In this document: piece by piece, positions 19,781 through 31,248 of the stretch
How the letters are laid out: each line of letters starts with the position of its first letter
Position numbering within the stretch: the stretch's first letter is position 1
NCBI GenBank assembly: GCA_010356995.1
Contig: ML996701.1
Span: 3,160 to 67,159 of the forward strand
DNA length: 64,000 bases
DNA from: Trichodelitschia bisporula
Taxonomy: Eukaryota > Ascomycota > Dothideomycetes > Phaeotrichales > Phaeotrichaceae
Reading direction: 5' to 3'
Notes under the pieces: generated by a model
What the model was told of the DNA's origin: nothing
Databases searched by the model: none
What the model saw: the letters and a program-made list of their open reading frames with translations, nothing else
Program-made: the position numbers and the translations under genes

Positions 19781-22700
19781 TCACTTCTTCAGCCCCAGAG
19801 CCCTCTTGAAGCTAAACCCCTTCTTCCCACCCTTGTCCTCCTTAGCCTTCGCCGGACGCTCCTTCTCCGTGACGCGGACCGCATCGCGTGCTTCCTTGAC
19901 CACCTTGCGGCGGGTAGTCTGCTCGCGTTGAACGGCTGGAGGATCGGTCCGGGGCTTCGGTTCTTCCTTGGGTGCATCGCCATACGCGGCACTCGGCCCA
20001 TCCTTCCGTCTCTCCCCCTTGTCATCCGCATACACTTCTCGCTCATCGTGTGGCCGCCTTGTCCGGCTCTCCCGGCGCACCTGCTCTTTCCTCTTGTCAT
20101 CGTACCCAGGTGGATTATCCGACACCCGACGAGAGTCGCGTGTCCTTGTCTCATCATTCCTTTTCACATCATCGTACGCTCGCTCCTCTTTGCGTACTTC
20201 TCTTTGCTCTCTTCCACTCGCCTTCCGCGGCGCGTATTCCTCACGCGCAGGTGGCGGAGACGCCTTGCGCGCTGGCCGGGGAATCTCTTTACGTTGGATC
20301 GGAGCTGGGGCGGGCGGGTATTTGTCCGCCCAAACGCTGGCATCCAGGCCGCTGGGCTCGCACCGGTAGCCGCGCTCCACACCCGCAGACTCATCATAAT
20401 CGGGGCTATCGAAGCGACTCTTGAACCGCGGTGGAACCGGCAGCTCGTCATCGTCGTCGTCCGAGAAGCGGCGGCGAGGCTTGGGCATCTCCTTGGCGAA
20501 CCCGCGATTCTCCGGTGCGGGGCGGCGGACTTCTCTGGCGGGCGACGCCTCATGCTTCACACTCTTTGACGTCGAGCTGCGGCTGAAGCCGAAGATAGAT
20601 CGCCTGGTGGGCTCGGGAGCTGGCATGCTGTCGCGCATTGTGGAGCGCATATGTGGCACTTTCGGGGGCTCCGTAGCATGCACAGGTGATATCCCAGCCG
20701 GGGAGCGGCCAGTGGACGAGTCACGCAGGCTCCTGCGCAAATTAACGCGAGGACCCTGTGAATCGTGTGTGGGTGAGAGCTCCCGTGGGCGGACTGGATT
20801 AGCTGGCTCCGCAGGCTCGAGCTCGACGAAACCGACATGACGTGAGATAGTGGCGGGCTTGCCAGCACTGGTGCTGTAGCCCGAGTGTCCGTTCGTCTTC
20901 GGAGCGGGCGCAGTGTTTGATGGGAATTTCTGACCCTTTTGGCGGGGCGCTGGGGCATGTTTTGAAGAGAACAGACCACCGAAGCCGGAACTCGGCGAGC
21001 GCTGGGAGCTTGGTGGCTTGATGCCAGTAATGCGTGCGCGGTTCTCTGTGCCGTAGGATGATGTGCGATTTGCCTGGCTGGGGGGGCTGACGGGTTCCAC
21101 TGGCGGCGCAGTCGAGTAGGATGGGAGGCGCGACGTTTCTGGGCGTCCGGATCCCCGCGATGGAGTTAGCTGAACTGTAGTCTCAGCTGAGCCGTACTGC
21201 GACTGCGTTCTGACCGGCGGTCTCGCAGGTGTAGTGTAGTCCGACTCGGCCCGTTTCTCAACCCTCAACGGTCTCGCGTCCCCGGAAGCTTCCTCCAGCG
21301 GATGATGGCTCGCAGCAGCAAGAATCGCAGGCACATCCTCTGGGCGTTCGGGCGCATCGACGAAGACGTCTGCGCTGTCGGACGACCTGCGGCTGTGGGT
21401 CGACGCGTTGGACATCAGCTTGGGGCGCATGGCCTCGCTTTTGCTTCCACTGCGCCGCGGCCGGTCATCGCGCGAGTCAGAAGGCAAGGAACGGTACGAC
21501 GAGTGGTGAGATCCAACCGGTGAGCGGTCGGGAGACGGCATGTTGCTGCTCTTGTGCTGAGGAGCGCTGAGGTGCGTATCAAGGTTCGGTGGAGGTGCAG
21601 CAGAACTCGTGGCAGGAGCGTTGTGGCCCGGCGGAATGTCTTGGACCCTGCTAGAACTCGAACTTCTGCCTGAGGAGCGACGGCGCTCCATGTTGGTGGG
21701 CGGCATCTGGGAGTCAACCGAATGTATTGACGAGCGTTTGTCGGCTTGCTCCTTCTCGTACTCGCTTAATCGGCTGCTTGCGGCGGAGCGCCGTTGGCTC
21801 GCTTCCCGGCTCATCTTGTTGGTGTCGAAGGAAATAGGCGGTCCGGAAGAGACACGTTGGCGCCTGCTTGGTGTACTGTCTTCGGCTTTCGGGGGATCCC
21901 AAGGCGCTGACACCGAGCTGATATTGGAGGAACGCTTTCGCTCATCGTCCCGAGGATATGAGCCGGGAATTGATGTCCTGGATGGAGGGTCATAGGGCGA
22001 CTGGTGATAGGCAGGGACTGGTGGAGTCACCGGCACCACGATGTTAGAATAGCGACGCTGTCTTGCTTCATCAGAGAGTGCAGGTGGAATGGGTGCTGTC
22101 CTTTGGGGCGGATCCGCTATGTCGCTGCCTTGATAACCAGTAGGAATCGGAGGTCTATGCACCGAACGCCTGTACCCCGGTTGATCATTCTCGGGTAGAG
22201 GCTGCGCAAAAGATACTCCACCACTCCTCACGCGCCGGTGCTGAGATTCCCTGGGCGGAGCTGGGGCAGGAAGTGAGGACCGATTGGGACCCCGCCGCTC
22301 GTAGACTTCGTTACCTGATGAAGGACCAGAAGGATGCGACATCCTACTCTGTGCAGGATAGTGTGATGGTGCGTCGTCGTGCCTGATGGGCTGCGATTCT
22401 GGAGCTGCGGAGGTGGCTGAATAGTGAGGCTCATCCTCTGTGGGTTGGGGAGGAACAACCGGACCGGCAAGCTTAATCAAGCGTGAGATTTTGTCCTCCC
22501 GAGCGGGCTTAGACGCGATGGACTGCCTTGGGTGGCGTGCCAGCGGGCCAGGGGTGTAACCGTGATCAGCCTGGGCGACTCGCGCACGCACCGCCGCTTT
22601 TAGCACAGATGCAGGCGTCTCTGCCGTTCCAGCCTCCGTATAGTAAGGAGGAGCAACGTCCACGGGTGTAAGGCGCTGCTGTGGGTCTTGCCTACTGCGA

Positions 22701-25700
22701 CGTGCGATTGCTGATGCCGTAATCGTACCAGGTGACGGACCGTAATCAGGTCGGGAACGCACAGGTCGTGTCTTCGCCACAGGCACAGACGTTCCTGCTG
22801 ATTCAGTTGTCCCAGAGTCAGGAGGAGAGACCTCGACAGGCATACCTGCCTGCTGGGAGTCGCGCTTATCGCCTCGTGGGGTAGCTGGGGCCGTAGTCGC
22901 ACTCAAAGGGTGGTGGTCGGCTCCATTCACCGGCCTGGCTTCATTCACAGGTAAGGAAGCTGGGAGGGCGGACTTAGGAGTTGATGGGCGTTTGTACTCC
23001 AGTTGAGTAGCTTCCTGTTTGCGAAGGGATGTCGGCAGAACAATTCTCGACTCGCGCTGTTGGTCTGAAGTCCTCGATGGGTGTGTTGCTCCAGCCTCCG
23101 CATGCTGTACAGGACGCAATGTCTTGGGAAGTGAAATCTTCGAATGACGCTGTCGATCAGCCTTCGGGGACTGAGCGAGGGGTAGCTTAGAGCCAGGCGA
23201 GGAGTCAGCCTGTGGCTCATTGTCCAGACTGTGGGGAACGGGAGTAGTGGGCCTTGGAGTCTTCGGACGACTGCTTTCCGGTTCCACGTTCTGGCGCTTC
23301 ACGAGGCGAGATCTGGCAGGCGAGGTTGGCGGCTCAGACTGGATGACAATCTCCCTCTTCGGGGACGCAACGGGAAGAGAAGACCTCTTGCTCGGGGAAG
23401 TCTTGACCAAGGTCGAACTATCCACAACACGGTTGACGGGAGTTATAGGTCTTTCGGTCGTCGGGCGCGTATGCACCGTCTCAGCGCTATCAGGTTCCAA
23501 AGGTCGTGGAGCAACCGGTATGAAGGTTACTGACTCCAGACGCGAATAAAGTTCCTTCGATGTCTGGGGAGCTATGGGTGAAGGCTCCAGCTGAGCAGGA
23601 GCCATTGCCGGCGCCTCGTTCTTTGCGGAACTCGGGACAGGCGTCGCAGGGATTGCGGCCGTTGAGTCTGCGATGTCCACTTTATCGCCACGATGCTCCG
23701 CAGACCGTGGAGACACTGGAATCGCACTTTTCAACTGCCGCGAGACGTAAACCTCTTCCACCGGCTGCACCGCTACAGCTTCAGGCTTCGAACTCAACTC
23801 AGGCTTTCCCAGTGCCTTACCGTCCAAAACCTTGGGAACAGGACTGGAAGGCTCCGGACTCGTGGGTTGCTTGGGCTCCTGAGAGTCATCGGACGCAGCG
23901 GGTGGCAATGCAACCCCTGAAGGAAGATCGAAAAGGGATTGACGGGACACCTTCGGTGGGGAGGCAGGGAGGACGGGCTTAGGGAAGGGGGGTCGCCCAC
24001 TTTCGCTATCAATGCGCTCAATGGCTCGCTGGGTCACTAGAGCTGCGCTGCGAAGCTCCGCCTCCTCGGGTGAAATAGCATTGCTAGGTGCGCGGGTCGA
24101 TGAACGCTTGGAATCCTGGGTCGCATCATGCTGCGCTGGTCGTGATGCTGCGCCGGAAGGGTGAAGTTCAACCTCGCTCGGCTGTGAGACGGTCAGGACG
24201 GCAGGCTGCGCAGAGGGGGAACTTGAGAGCTCTTGAGCATCTGAACGTCGGCCAGATGAAGCCGGTATCTCCGTGTTGGCAAAGCGCAGCAACTCCTCCT
24301 TCGGTAGCGCGACACCCGCCATGGTAGGCTTAGCCGTCGCCGGGCGTTTGATCTCTTCCGCATGCCCATGCCCAAAGAGTGGTTGCGCGGTAGGCACCGC
24401 CGTAGTGGGCCGTCGCTCATCTTTTGAACCAAACGAGACGGCAGATTTCGAGAGTGGCGGTGGTTTCTCGTCGTTTTGGGACAGCTTTCTGAACCGTGAG
24501 GTGAAAAATCCTTCCTTCTTCGCGGGCTCAGCAATAGGGGGGGGGCGCCCAGCATCGACCTGGTGTAGATCTGGTGGCTGCGATACCGGACGCGCGGGAT
24601 CATCAAGAGGCGCAGCCTGCTTCGTCTGGCTGTCGGCAATTCTCCTGCGAAGGCGAGCGATCACCGAGGAAGACTTGATGCCAAACATAGAGTCCTCGTA
24701 GTCCTTTGCAGATTCGGCGGCGGAAGCAGATTGTCCATCGTCGTCCTTTCTCGGGGCGTCCTCCGACCGCGGCGGAGGACTAAAAGGACCAGATTCGACG
24801 GTGGCCGACTTCTCCGTGTGGCTATTTTTCCTGCTTCTAGGCCGCGGTATGACCGACGGAGATCTCATGCCGAAGAAGGAATGGTCATCCTTGCTGTTTG
24901 CGGACTCTGCAACGGACGCAGGCCGCTCCTCGACAGCCTTCTTTGATCCATCGTTTGGCGGCGGAGGAGCCCAAGGCTGAGAATCAACGCCAGGCGTTGT
25001 TCGTTCCGAGTAGCTGTTTTGTCTGCTCCGAATCCTGATGCCGAAGAAGGAACGGTCATCCTTTTCGTTAGCGGACTCAGTAATGGACGCAGGTCGCCCC
25101 TCGACAGCCTTCTTTGGTCCTTCTCTTGACGGGGAAGCAAATGGTTGAGAATCACCAGCAGGCGATGATCGTTCCGAGTAGCTGTTCTTCCTGCTCCTCA
25201 GCAACGACAGGACGGATCCCGAGCGGCGCTCTTCCTTTCTCTTCAGTGACTCGGTGATCGAAACAGCGGTAGTGGGTCGCTCGTGCTCTTGTTTCGGAGG
25301 CACGAAATCTTCACGCTCGGTTCCTTCCGGCTGCTGTGAAGACGGCCAGCGGCTCGGGGGCGTCGGTTCTGTGTCTTCCGCCATCGAATGGGGATGCTCG
25401 CTTTTCTTCTCCGGCACGGGGGGTTCTGAAGACTCAGAATTCTCCTTACTGTGCGGCAACAGGGCCGGAACGCGTCTGATCTCGATCTCAAAGGGAGGAG
25501 GCGGCGGATCGCTTGGCTTTGATCCTGCGTTCTTATCATCAGAATCCGCCAGTCGATCAGCCGGTGGTTTTGGATCCGCGGGATGCTCCTCAACCGGTAC
25601 ACCATCCAGCCTTGGAGGCTCAGCTTTCTTACCAACATCCCGGTCGCCCATGACATCCGGCAGCACCACCGGTATGTCTTCACTTTCTGGGGACTTGTCA

Positions 25701-27204
25701 TAATCCAGCCCGTTCGTCGGTCTGTCACTCGCCGCATTCTCGCCCCTCTTTGACTTCTTGCTCTCGTCGTCTTGACCATCCTTCGATTTCGGCTTGGCGG
25801 GCGGCTTGAACGCTGACTCCTGCTTGTGCGGCGTGGGTGGCCTGTCCCCACTCTTGCGAAGCCGAGTAACCAAATTATCACGCTTCCGCGGCTCGCCCTC
25901 AACTGATTCGCTCTTCTTCTTGAGTTTAGGAAAGTTGATTTTGAAGCGGCGCGCTTGAGGCTCATCGGACTTCAATGGGGCGCCCCCCTCCTCTTCCTCC
26001 TTCTCATCTTCCGAGGAGCTGCACCAGTTTTGACCGAAACCCGTGTATATCGTCGTCATGCCCTCATCAAAGCTCACGCGCGAGCGCCCAGTGGCAGGGC
26101 GGTTCGGATCCCGGATTGCCGATTTCATCGGCGATTCGTCCCGCAATACACCGCGCGAGGCCGGCCGGGGCTTGGTGATAACGTTGGGTCTAGCAAATGG
26201 AGAAGTATTGTGCGTGGGTGGAACACTTGCCGAAGGCGGAGGAGCTGTAGGTGGCGGATGGCTGAAGATTCGTGGAGGAGCACTTCTAGTCCCACCGAGA
26301 GCCGCCGCCGCCGCCGCCGCCGCTTGTCCGACAGCTGCTAAATGGGCATCTCCACTGGACTGCATCGTGTGGCGCGTCGTCGGCTCCGGTTCTGTCTCCG
26401 GATGCGAGTCGCCGAGTGCCACTCCATGCTGAGTCTCTTTCGTCCGTAGGGACTTTGATGCCGCTCGAGCGACTTGCGCCGGGTGATGAGGGCTCGTGAT
26501 AGCGCCAGCGACGATAGGCGACGTATGCCGGCCGGGGTTGCGAATTTCGGGCGACATAGGCCTCGAAAAATTGGGCGGTTGCGGGATCCTCTCATCGGAC
26601 CGCGGGCTGACACTCTTTTCGTTACGCTGGCCGTCCTCCGCCTCATGCACGCGGCTCTGTCGCCCGTCAGTGCGCCAGCCATCCTCACGCTTCTCGTCGA
26701 CCTTGGGCATCCTCACCGCGCCCGTATTCGCCGTCGCAGGTGTCAACCCTATCGCCGACCGTGGGCGCTCTCCCGTCCAGCCCTGATCCACACTGACAGG
26801 CGGAGATGGGTACGCCGCGCGCTCACCGCCGCGCATCAGCGTATCGTTGCTCCCGGCGTGGAGGTGCTTGAATTCCGGGACGGGCGGGATGGGTAGGGGT
26901 GGTACGGGTGGCGGGCGGGTGTCGCGCGGATGACCTGGGGACGAGGATCGCAGCGTGCGCGAGGACATGGAGCCAGAGCTTGCGCGGCGACGCACAGTGC
27001 TGCCATTCATGTCATGGACGTGCCGTTCTGTCCGCTCCGGCGGAGGGGTGCGTGCGCGCAGGGCAGCTGTCGCGGCGGAGAGGGCGTCGCGAGAGCCTTT
27101 GGGTAGAAGGAAGTGCGACACTTCGGCCGGGGGCTGAGAGGTTAGCGAGGAAGAGCGAAGAGCGGTCTACCTACATGATGAGATGCGCGGCGCTGATGAA
27201 ACAT
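19781..27204 (-). CDS. Very large disordered Ser/Pro/Arg-rich protein (about 2460 aa)
   Basis: A 10-codon first exon (ATG 27204 to 27175) is joined by a 41-bp intron (GTAGGT...CTAAC...CAG) to a single 7353-bp exon. That upstream ATG was chosen because the long exon lacks an early ATG in the conserved start (PPAEVSHFLLPKGSRDALSA). The protein is almost wholly low-complexity, rich in Ser, Pro, Arg, Lys and Glu, with no enzymatic domain that I recognise. Short ordered-looking islands occur: VSFDEGMTTIYTGFGQNW near residue 350, a tripled module around 655-830 (SRKNSYSERSSP...SFFGIR), and the basic tail KKGFSFKRALGLKK. Many RxxS and SP sites suggest phosphorylation and a scaffold role, which is only inference. 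An open frame this long without a break argues for selection. Confidence 0.75.
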
Positions 27205-28556
27205 GCTTGACAATGCGCGATGCGTGCTCGGCACGGCGTCCGCGTGTGCTTGTGAGGTGCGTACAGCTGGCGGCCTGTGTCGGGTGTCACAGGCTGCTTG
27301 GGCAGGGCGAGCGAGGCATGGTGAATGAGCCAGTCAGGACACGCAGCAACGGTTGGACAGACGATGAGGCGAAGAGCTGCGATGGGCAGCAAGGGATGGA
27401 CGAGTAGGTGATGGATGAGCTGCGGGAGTTGTTGGGCGGATTGGGCTTCGGGAGCGAAAGTTGGCTTTGTGGCGGCCGCGCGATGGGGAGTACCCCGGCC
27501 AACGTGGCACACGTCAATGACGTATCACGAAACGGGAATTGCGATTGCGTTTCTGGAGAAGAAAGTCTATTATCTCGAGCATTCTTCTATGAGGTTCAGG
27601 TTGAGCAGTACCTGCAGATAGCGCTAATCGCGTCACTCTGGCTGATGCATCACTTCAGCTGATCGCGTTACTATCTTTCACCTGGATAAGATCGTTCTTA
27701 CAGGAACTGCATGCCACTGATACGCGCGGAACCCTGCACATTTAATTCCGATCACCATAGTTGGCATGGGATGGGGATACTATACGGATGGCGTAAGTTG
27801 ATTCGTTCCGCAACGGGTGTAAAGGGCTCTTTTGCTCCTTTGGATATGCACAGTTCGAACTTATTAGCAGCTTCAGTAGATTCACTGTAGAACCGAAAGC
27901 CCCGCTCGCTGCGCCCCGCTATGCTAGATATCTCTGCAAACTTACCTCAGAACTTTAAGCCGGAACAAAACTCTCTTAGGGGTGACAGGGTGTTTGGGTG
28001 CTACGATCCTCATCTCTGGTCCGCTCAGAATGTAAGGGCCAGTGACAGATGCGACTCTACATGCGGGAATAGCAATAACCTTAGCAGGAGGACAACTGCA
28101 GGACAGGTGTCAGCCAGCAGCCGTGGAATCAGGGAGCTAATAGAGTTGCCAGTGGGTGGGACATAAAATCGCATCGTGGCCGTTTGGAAAAGCTGCTGGC
28201 GAAGGCTGAAGGTTGAGGGAAAGTAGATGGTCAGATATTCTCCTTTGAGATCCTACAGTTGCTGTGCAGGATGTGAAGCAAAAATGATGCTTCGTATAGC
28301 TGTCGTCGCATTTGGCTCAAGTTCAGGGTCGCTCCTCCGTAGGCGTACGGGTACCGGACCTCACACTTCTGTCAGTTCTCTAAACAAGCATCGGCTCTAA
28401 AAGACCTTAGAAAGTTTGCTGCACAGAACTCGATATTCGTGATGCTGTAAGACCTGTTGGCCAGCGTAGAAGAAGCTCTATCATGAACACTTGTGCGGCG
28501 TGTATGTCCGTAGATGTTCTAAAGCTCAAAGCTTGAGAGCCAAGGGCCAAGGGTTA
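27205..28556. other. Gene-free stretch upstream of the giant gene
   Basis: Promoter side of the large gene, then unstructured spacer. Nothing recognisable beyond short frames. Confidence 0.4.
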
Positions 28557-28637
28557 AGGGCCGTCCGAAAAAGTCGTGACCGCCCATATCGGCAAAGGCC
28601 TTCAGGCAGGGTGGCCACGACCTTTTTGGATAGCCCT
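28557..28637. mobile_element. MITE-like short inverted-repeat element (81 bp)
   Basis: AGGGCCGTCCGAAAAAGTCG at the left end pairs with AGGGCTATCCAAAAAGGTCG read inward from the right end, continuing to about 28 bp. The mismatches between the arms are almost all transitions, as repeat-induced point mutation would leave. There is no coding content and no clear target-site duplication. Family not determined; a Tc1/pogo-derived MITE is possible. Confidence 0.5.
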
Positions 28638-28754
28638 CGGGTCAAGGGCCAAAGCGCTTGAGAACCGGGACTTCACGCCAAGGTGCGGCTCAAGGGACAA
28701 CCGAGTGGAAAAACATTATCCCGCCTCCTAAGGGCCTGTGCGCCCGCCGAACCC

Positions 28755-28800
28755 AGAGGGTATAAAAGCCCCCAAACCTCCCCTCCTCTTCTTCTTCTTC
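28755..28800 (+). promoter_or_regulatory. Promoter-like segment without an evident gene
   Basis: GGGTATAAAAGCCCCC is followed by a CT-rich run (TCCTCTTCTTCTTCTTCAG), a good fungal core promoter. Downstream there is a possible intron (GTGAGC at 28814 to GCAG at 28868), but the first ATG after it opens only nine codons. It may drive a non-coding RNA or be what is left of a lost gene. Confidence 0.4.
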
Positions 28801-29334
28801 AGTCGACTTTACTGTGAGCATTCCTACCCCCAAACAGCGCCTCTTCCGCATTGCTAACTCCATCGCAGTCATAGAATCATTTCTATAGTAAACGTCCTCT
28901 TTCGAGCTCCTAACCAGAGCCTCAACCTACAACCTGGCTGATGATCTCTGACCGCGCTGCCCTAGAGTGACACCCTTTGTGCGCCTCGCTTCGGCGGACG
29001 TGGAGATGATCTCAACCCAATTCTGGTGTCTGACTTCGGTCGACTGGTCTTGGTGGGCGGTGTCGGTGGTCTGACAGGCGTTTGATGGATGATGGTTCTT
29101 GTGGGGCTTGGAAGGATGGAATACGGAGGATTTGGTTCTTGTGGTAGAGTCGCTCAGAAATGAATGCTTATGGCATCATCCTTCTCAATTGCTGTCGTGT
29201 TTTGTGCTCCGTCTTCGCTTTGAAATCTTCGACTGTGACTCAACTCAGCCCTAAAAAACTGCGACCCCTGCCCAAAATTTCCTATCTTCAAAGTCCCCTC
29301 ACCTTTGCCCCACCATATCTCCCCACAACTCGCC
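28801..29334. other. Spacer before the PdxT gene
   Basis: No supported gene; includes the region downstream of the orphan promoter and the SNO/PdxT promoter. Confidence 0.4.
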
Positions 29335-30203
29335 ATGCCCCGAACACGCATAACAATTGGTGTCCTCGCACTGCAAGGCGCCTTCACTGAGCACATTGAG
29401 CTCTTGCATGCCGCTGCCGCTACCATCCCCGACCATGACTTCTCCTTCCCAGAGGTGCGCACCCCCGCCGAACTCGCCCGCTGCGACGCCCTCATCCTCC
29501 CCGGCGGCGAGAGCACAACCATGAGCCTCGTGGCCCAGCGAAGCGGACTTCTTGAGCCTTTACGAGACTTTGTCAAGTGCGCACTCACCCTCTCCCCCGC
29601 CCTCTCCCATCTTCATGCGTGAACTAAACTAAACCCCCCAGGGCCGCCCGCAAACCCACCTGGGGCACCTGCGCCGGCCTCATCCTCCTCAGCGAGTCCG
29701 CGAACCGAACCAAGGCCGGAGGACAGGATCTCATCGGCGGTCTGGACGTGCGCGTGTCACGGAACCATTTCGGGCGGCAGGTGGACAGCTTCGAGGCGGG
29801 CTTGCATCTCGATTTCATCGCCGACCCGCAGCGGCCGTTTCGCAGCGTGTTCATCCGTGCGCCGGTTGTAGAGCGTCTGCTGCCACACGTTGAGGGCGTG
29901 CAGGCTGAGGAGGCGAGCAAGGAGGATACGGTTGTTGCGCCGTCTGTGCCGGTGAGGGAGGAGGGTAGAAAGGCGCTGTCGGATCATGTTGAGGTTCTGG
30001 CGCGGTTGCCGAGGGAGGCAAGGGCGTTGGGCAAGTCGGCTACGGCGGGAGAACTGGGTGAGGCGGGGGATATCATTGCCGTTAGGCAGGGGAACGTGTT
30101 CGGCACGAGTTTCCACCCTGAATTGACGGGCGATGCGCGGATCCACGCGTGGTGGCTCAAGGGTGTAGTTGAAGCGGTGGAGCAGCGGGATCGGGCCTCG
30201 TAG
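29335..30203 (+). CDS. SNO1: Pyridoxal 5'-phosphate synthase glutaminase subunit (SNO/PdxT)
   Basis: Exons 29335-29576 and 29642-30203 with a 65-bp intron give 267 residues. The start ITIGVLALQGAFTEHI is diagnostic. The class I glutaminase triad is complete: Cys in WGTCAGLILLS, and His and Glu in TSFHPELTGD; GGESTTMSL supplies the oxyanion strand. The subunit releases ammonia from glutamine for PdxS/SNZ, which builds pyridoxal phosphate from ribose 5-phosphate and glyceraldehyde 3-phosphate. The protein is longer than bacterial PdxT by an insertion rich in Glu/Val between the two halves (about residues 170-210), as is usual in fungi. It converges with the CBP20 gene, 114 bp apart. The SNZ partner is not in this window. 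Confidence 0.95.
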
Positions 30204-30317
30204 CAGTATACATTTAGATGGTAGGCCCATAGCTACATATTCCATAAACAATAGTCTACACAGCTATGATACACCAGCGCCCTAACGCCCCGTACCCAAT
30301 GACCCGAGTCAACCCAA

Positions 30318-30969
30318 TCAGCGCCCCTTCTCGTCGCCCTCGGAATAGGCACGTCCAAAGCCGCCACGCCCTGGGTCGTACTCGTCACGGTACTCGTCGC
30401 GCACTTGGCCGCCAGACTTGCCGCGTCTGAGCAACAGTTAGCCGCGTCCTCCCAGCGGAATATCAGAAACTCACCCGTACTGCCGGCCCTCCACGAAGCC
30501 CTCGTCGAGATCTGTTCGGATCTGGCGCTCGTCCAACTTGGTGCCGCCAACGTACTTCATGCAGTCCAATGCATCCTGGTGCGTATAGTACTCTACGAAA
30601 CAGAAGCCGCACGGCGTCTTCTGGAAGCGGTCAAGGCCCATGACCAGCCGCTTGATTTCACCGCACTTGGAGAAGAGCTCGTGGATCTGCTCTTCAGTCG
30701 TGTAGAAGGACCTGTGACATCAGCGTTTGAGGCAGGGTTTAGTGAGTAGGAGGGCATACAGATTCCCTACATAAAGGGTGGTCGCCTCACGTAGCTTGTC
30801 ATCTAAGTCAGGCGATCGCTGCTCTCGCTCGTCGTTACGACCGCGCTTGCGCTTGCGGTTCTGTCATTGTTAGCTCGGTCATTGTGACGGTTCAGAAGCG
30901 TACCTTGCTTGCATAGGAGCTGGGCTTGTCGAGCCGATCTACAGTACTGCGGGTGCGAAGTGGCGGCAT
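30318..30969 (-). CDS. CBC2: Nuclear cap-binding protein subunit 2 (CBP20)
   Basis: Four exons (30969-30904, 30860-30760, 30711-30475, 30426-30318) with introns of 43-48 bp give 170 residues. An RRM is plain: RNP2 [10 protein letters not shown] and RNP1 CGFCFVEYY, with the Tyr-containing N-terminal part (SSYASK) and the C-terminal cap-site segment [16 protein letters not shown]. The tail is Arg/Gly-rich. With CBP80 it binds the 7-methylguanosine cap of nascent transcripts and serves splicing, 3' processing and export. All splice sites conform and the frame closes through every junction. It is divergent from NUP82, with about 280 bp between the two ATGs containing a CACGTG box at 31048-31053. 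Confidence 0.95.
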
Positions 30970-31047
30970 GGCTGTGGATGTCGTGATGGGCGCAGCTTCA
31001 ACGATGTTGAAGCTCAAGTCGCGCTGCAGCTCGCCGCACAGCGTAAT

Positions 31048-31053
31048 CACGTG
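31048..31053. promoter_or_regulatory. CACGTG E-box in the CBP20/NUP82 divergent promoter
   Basis: AATCACGTGTT lies 79 bp upstream of the CBP20 ATG and 196 bp upstream of the NUP82 ATG. CACGTG is bound by bHLH factors such as Cbf1 in fungi; binding here is inferred only. Confidence 0.4.
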
Positions 31054-31248
31054 TTAGCGTGGCTGGTGCGGCTCTGGATCCGGATCAATAATTATCCATA
31101 ACGCGCCGGCCCAGAACGCGGGAGGCTGAAGTGGCTGGCGAGCATGGACATACAAACGGTGAAAAGGCAAAGCGACTCCAACTTCCAGCTCTCACCACCT
31201 CCCACCTGTCAGTCTCCCACGAAATCCTGCATCCCGAGCGTATTCGCT

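Noticed and set aside
29624-30251. Minus-strand frames over the PdxT gene
   Set aside because: Antisense of a gene with a complete catalytic triad on the plus strand.
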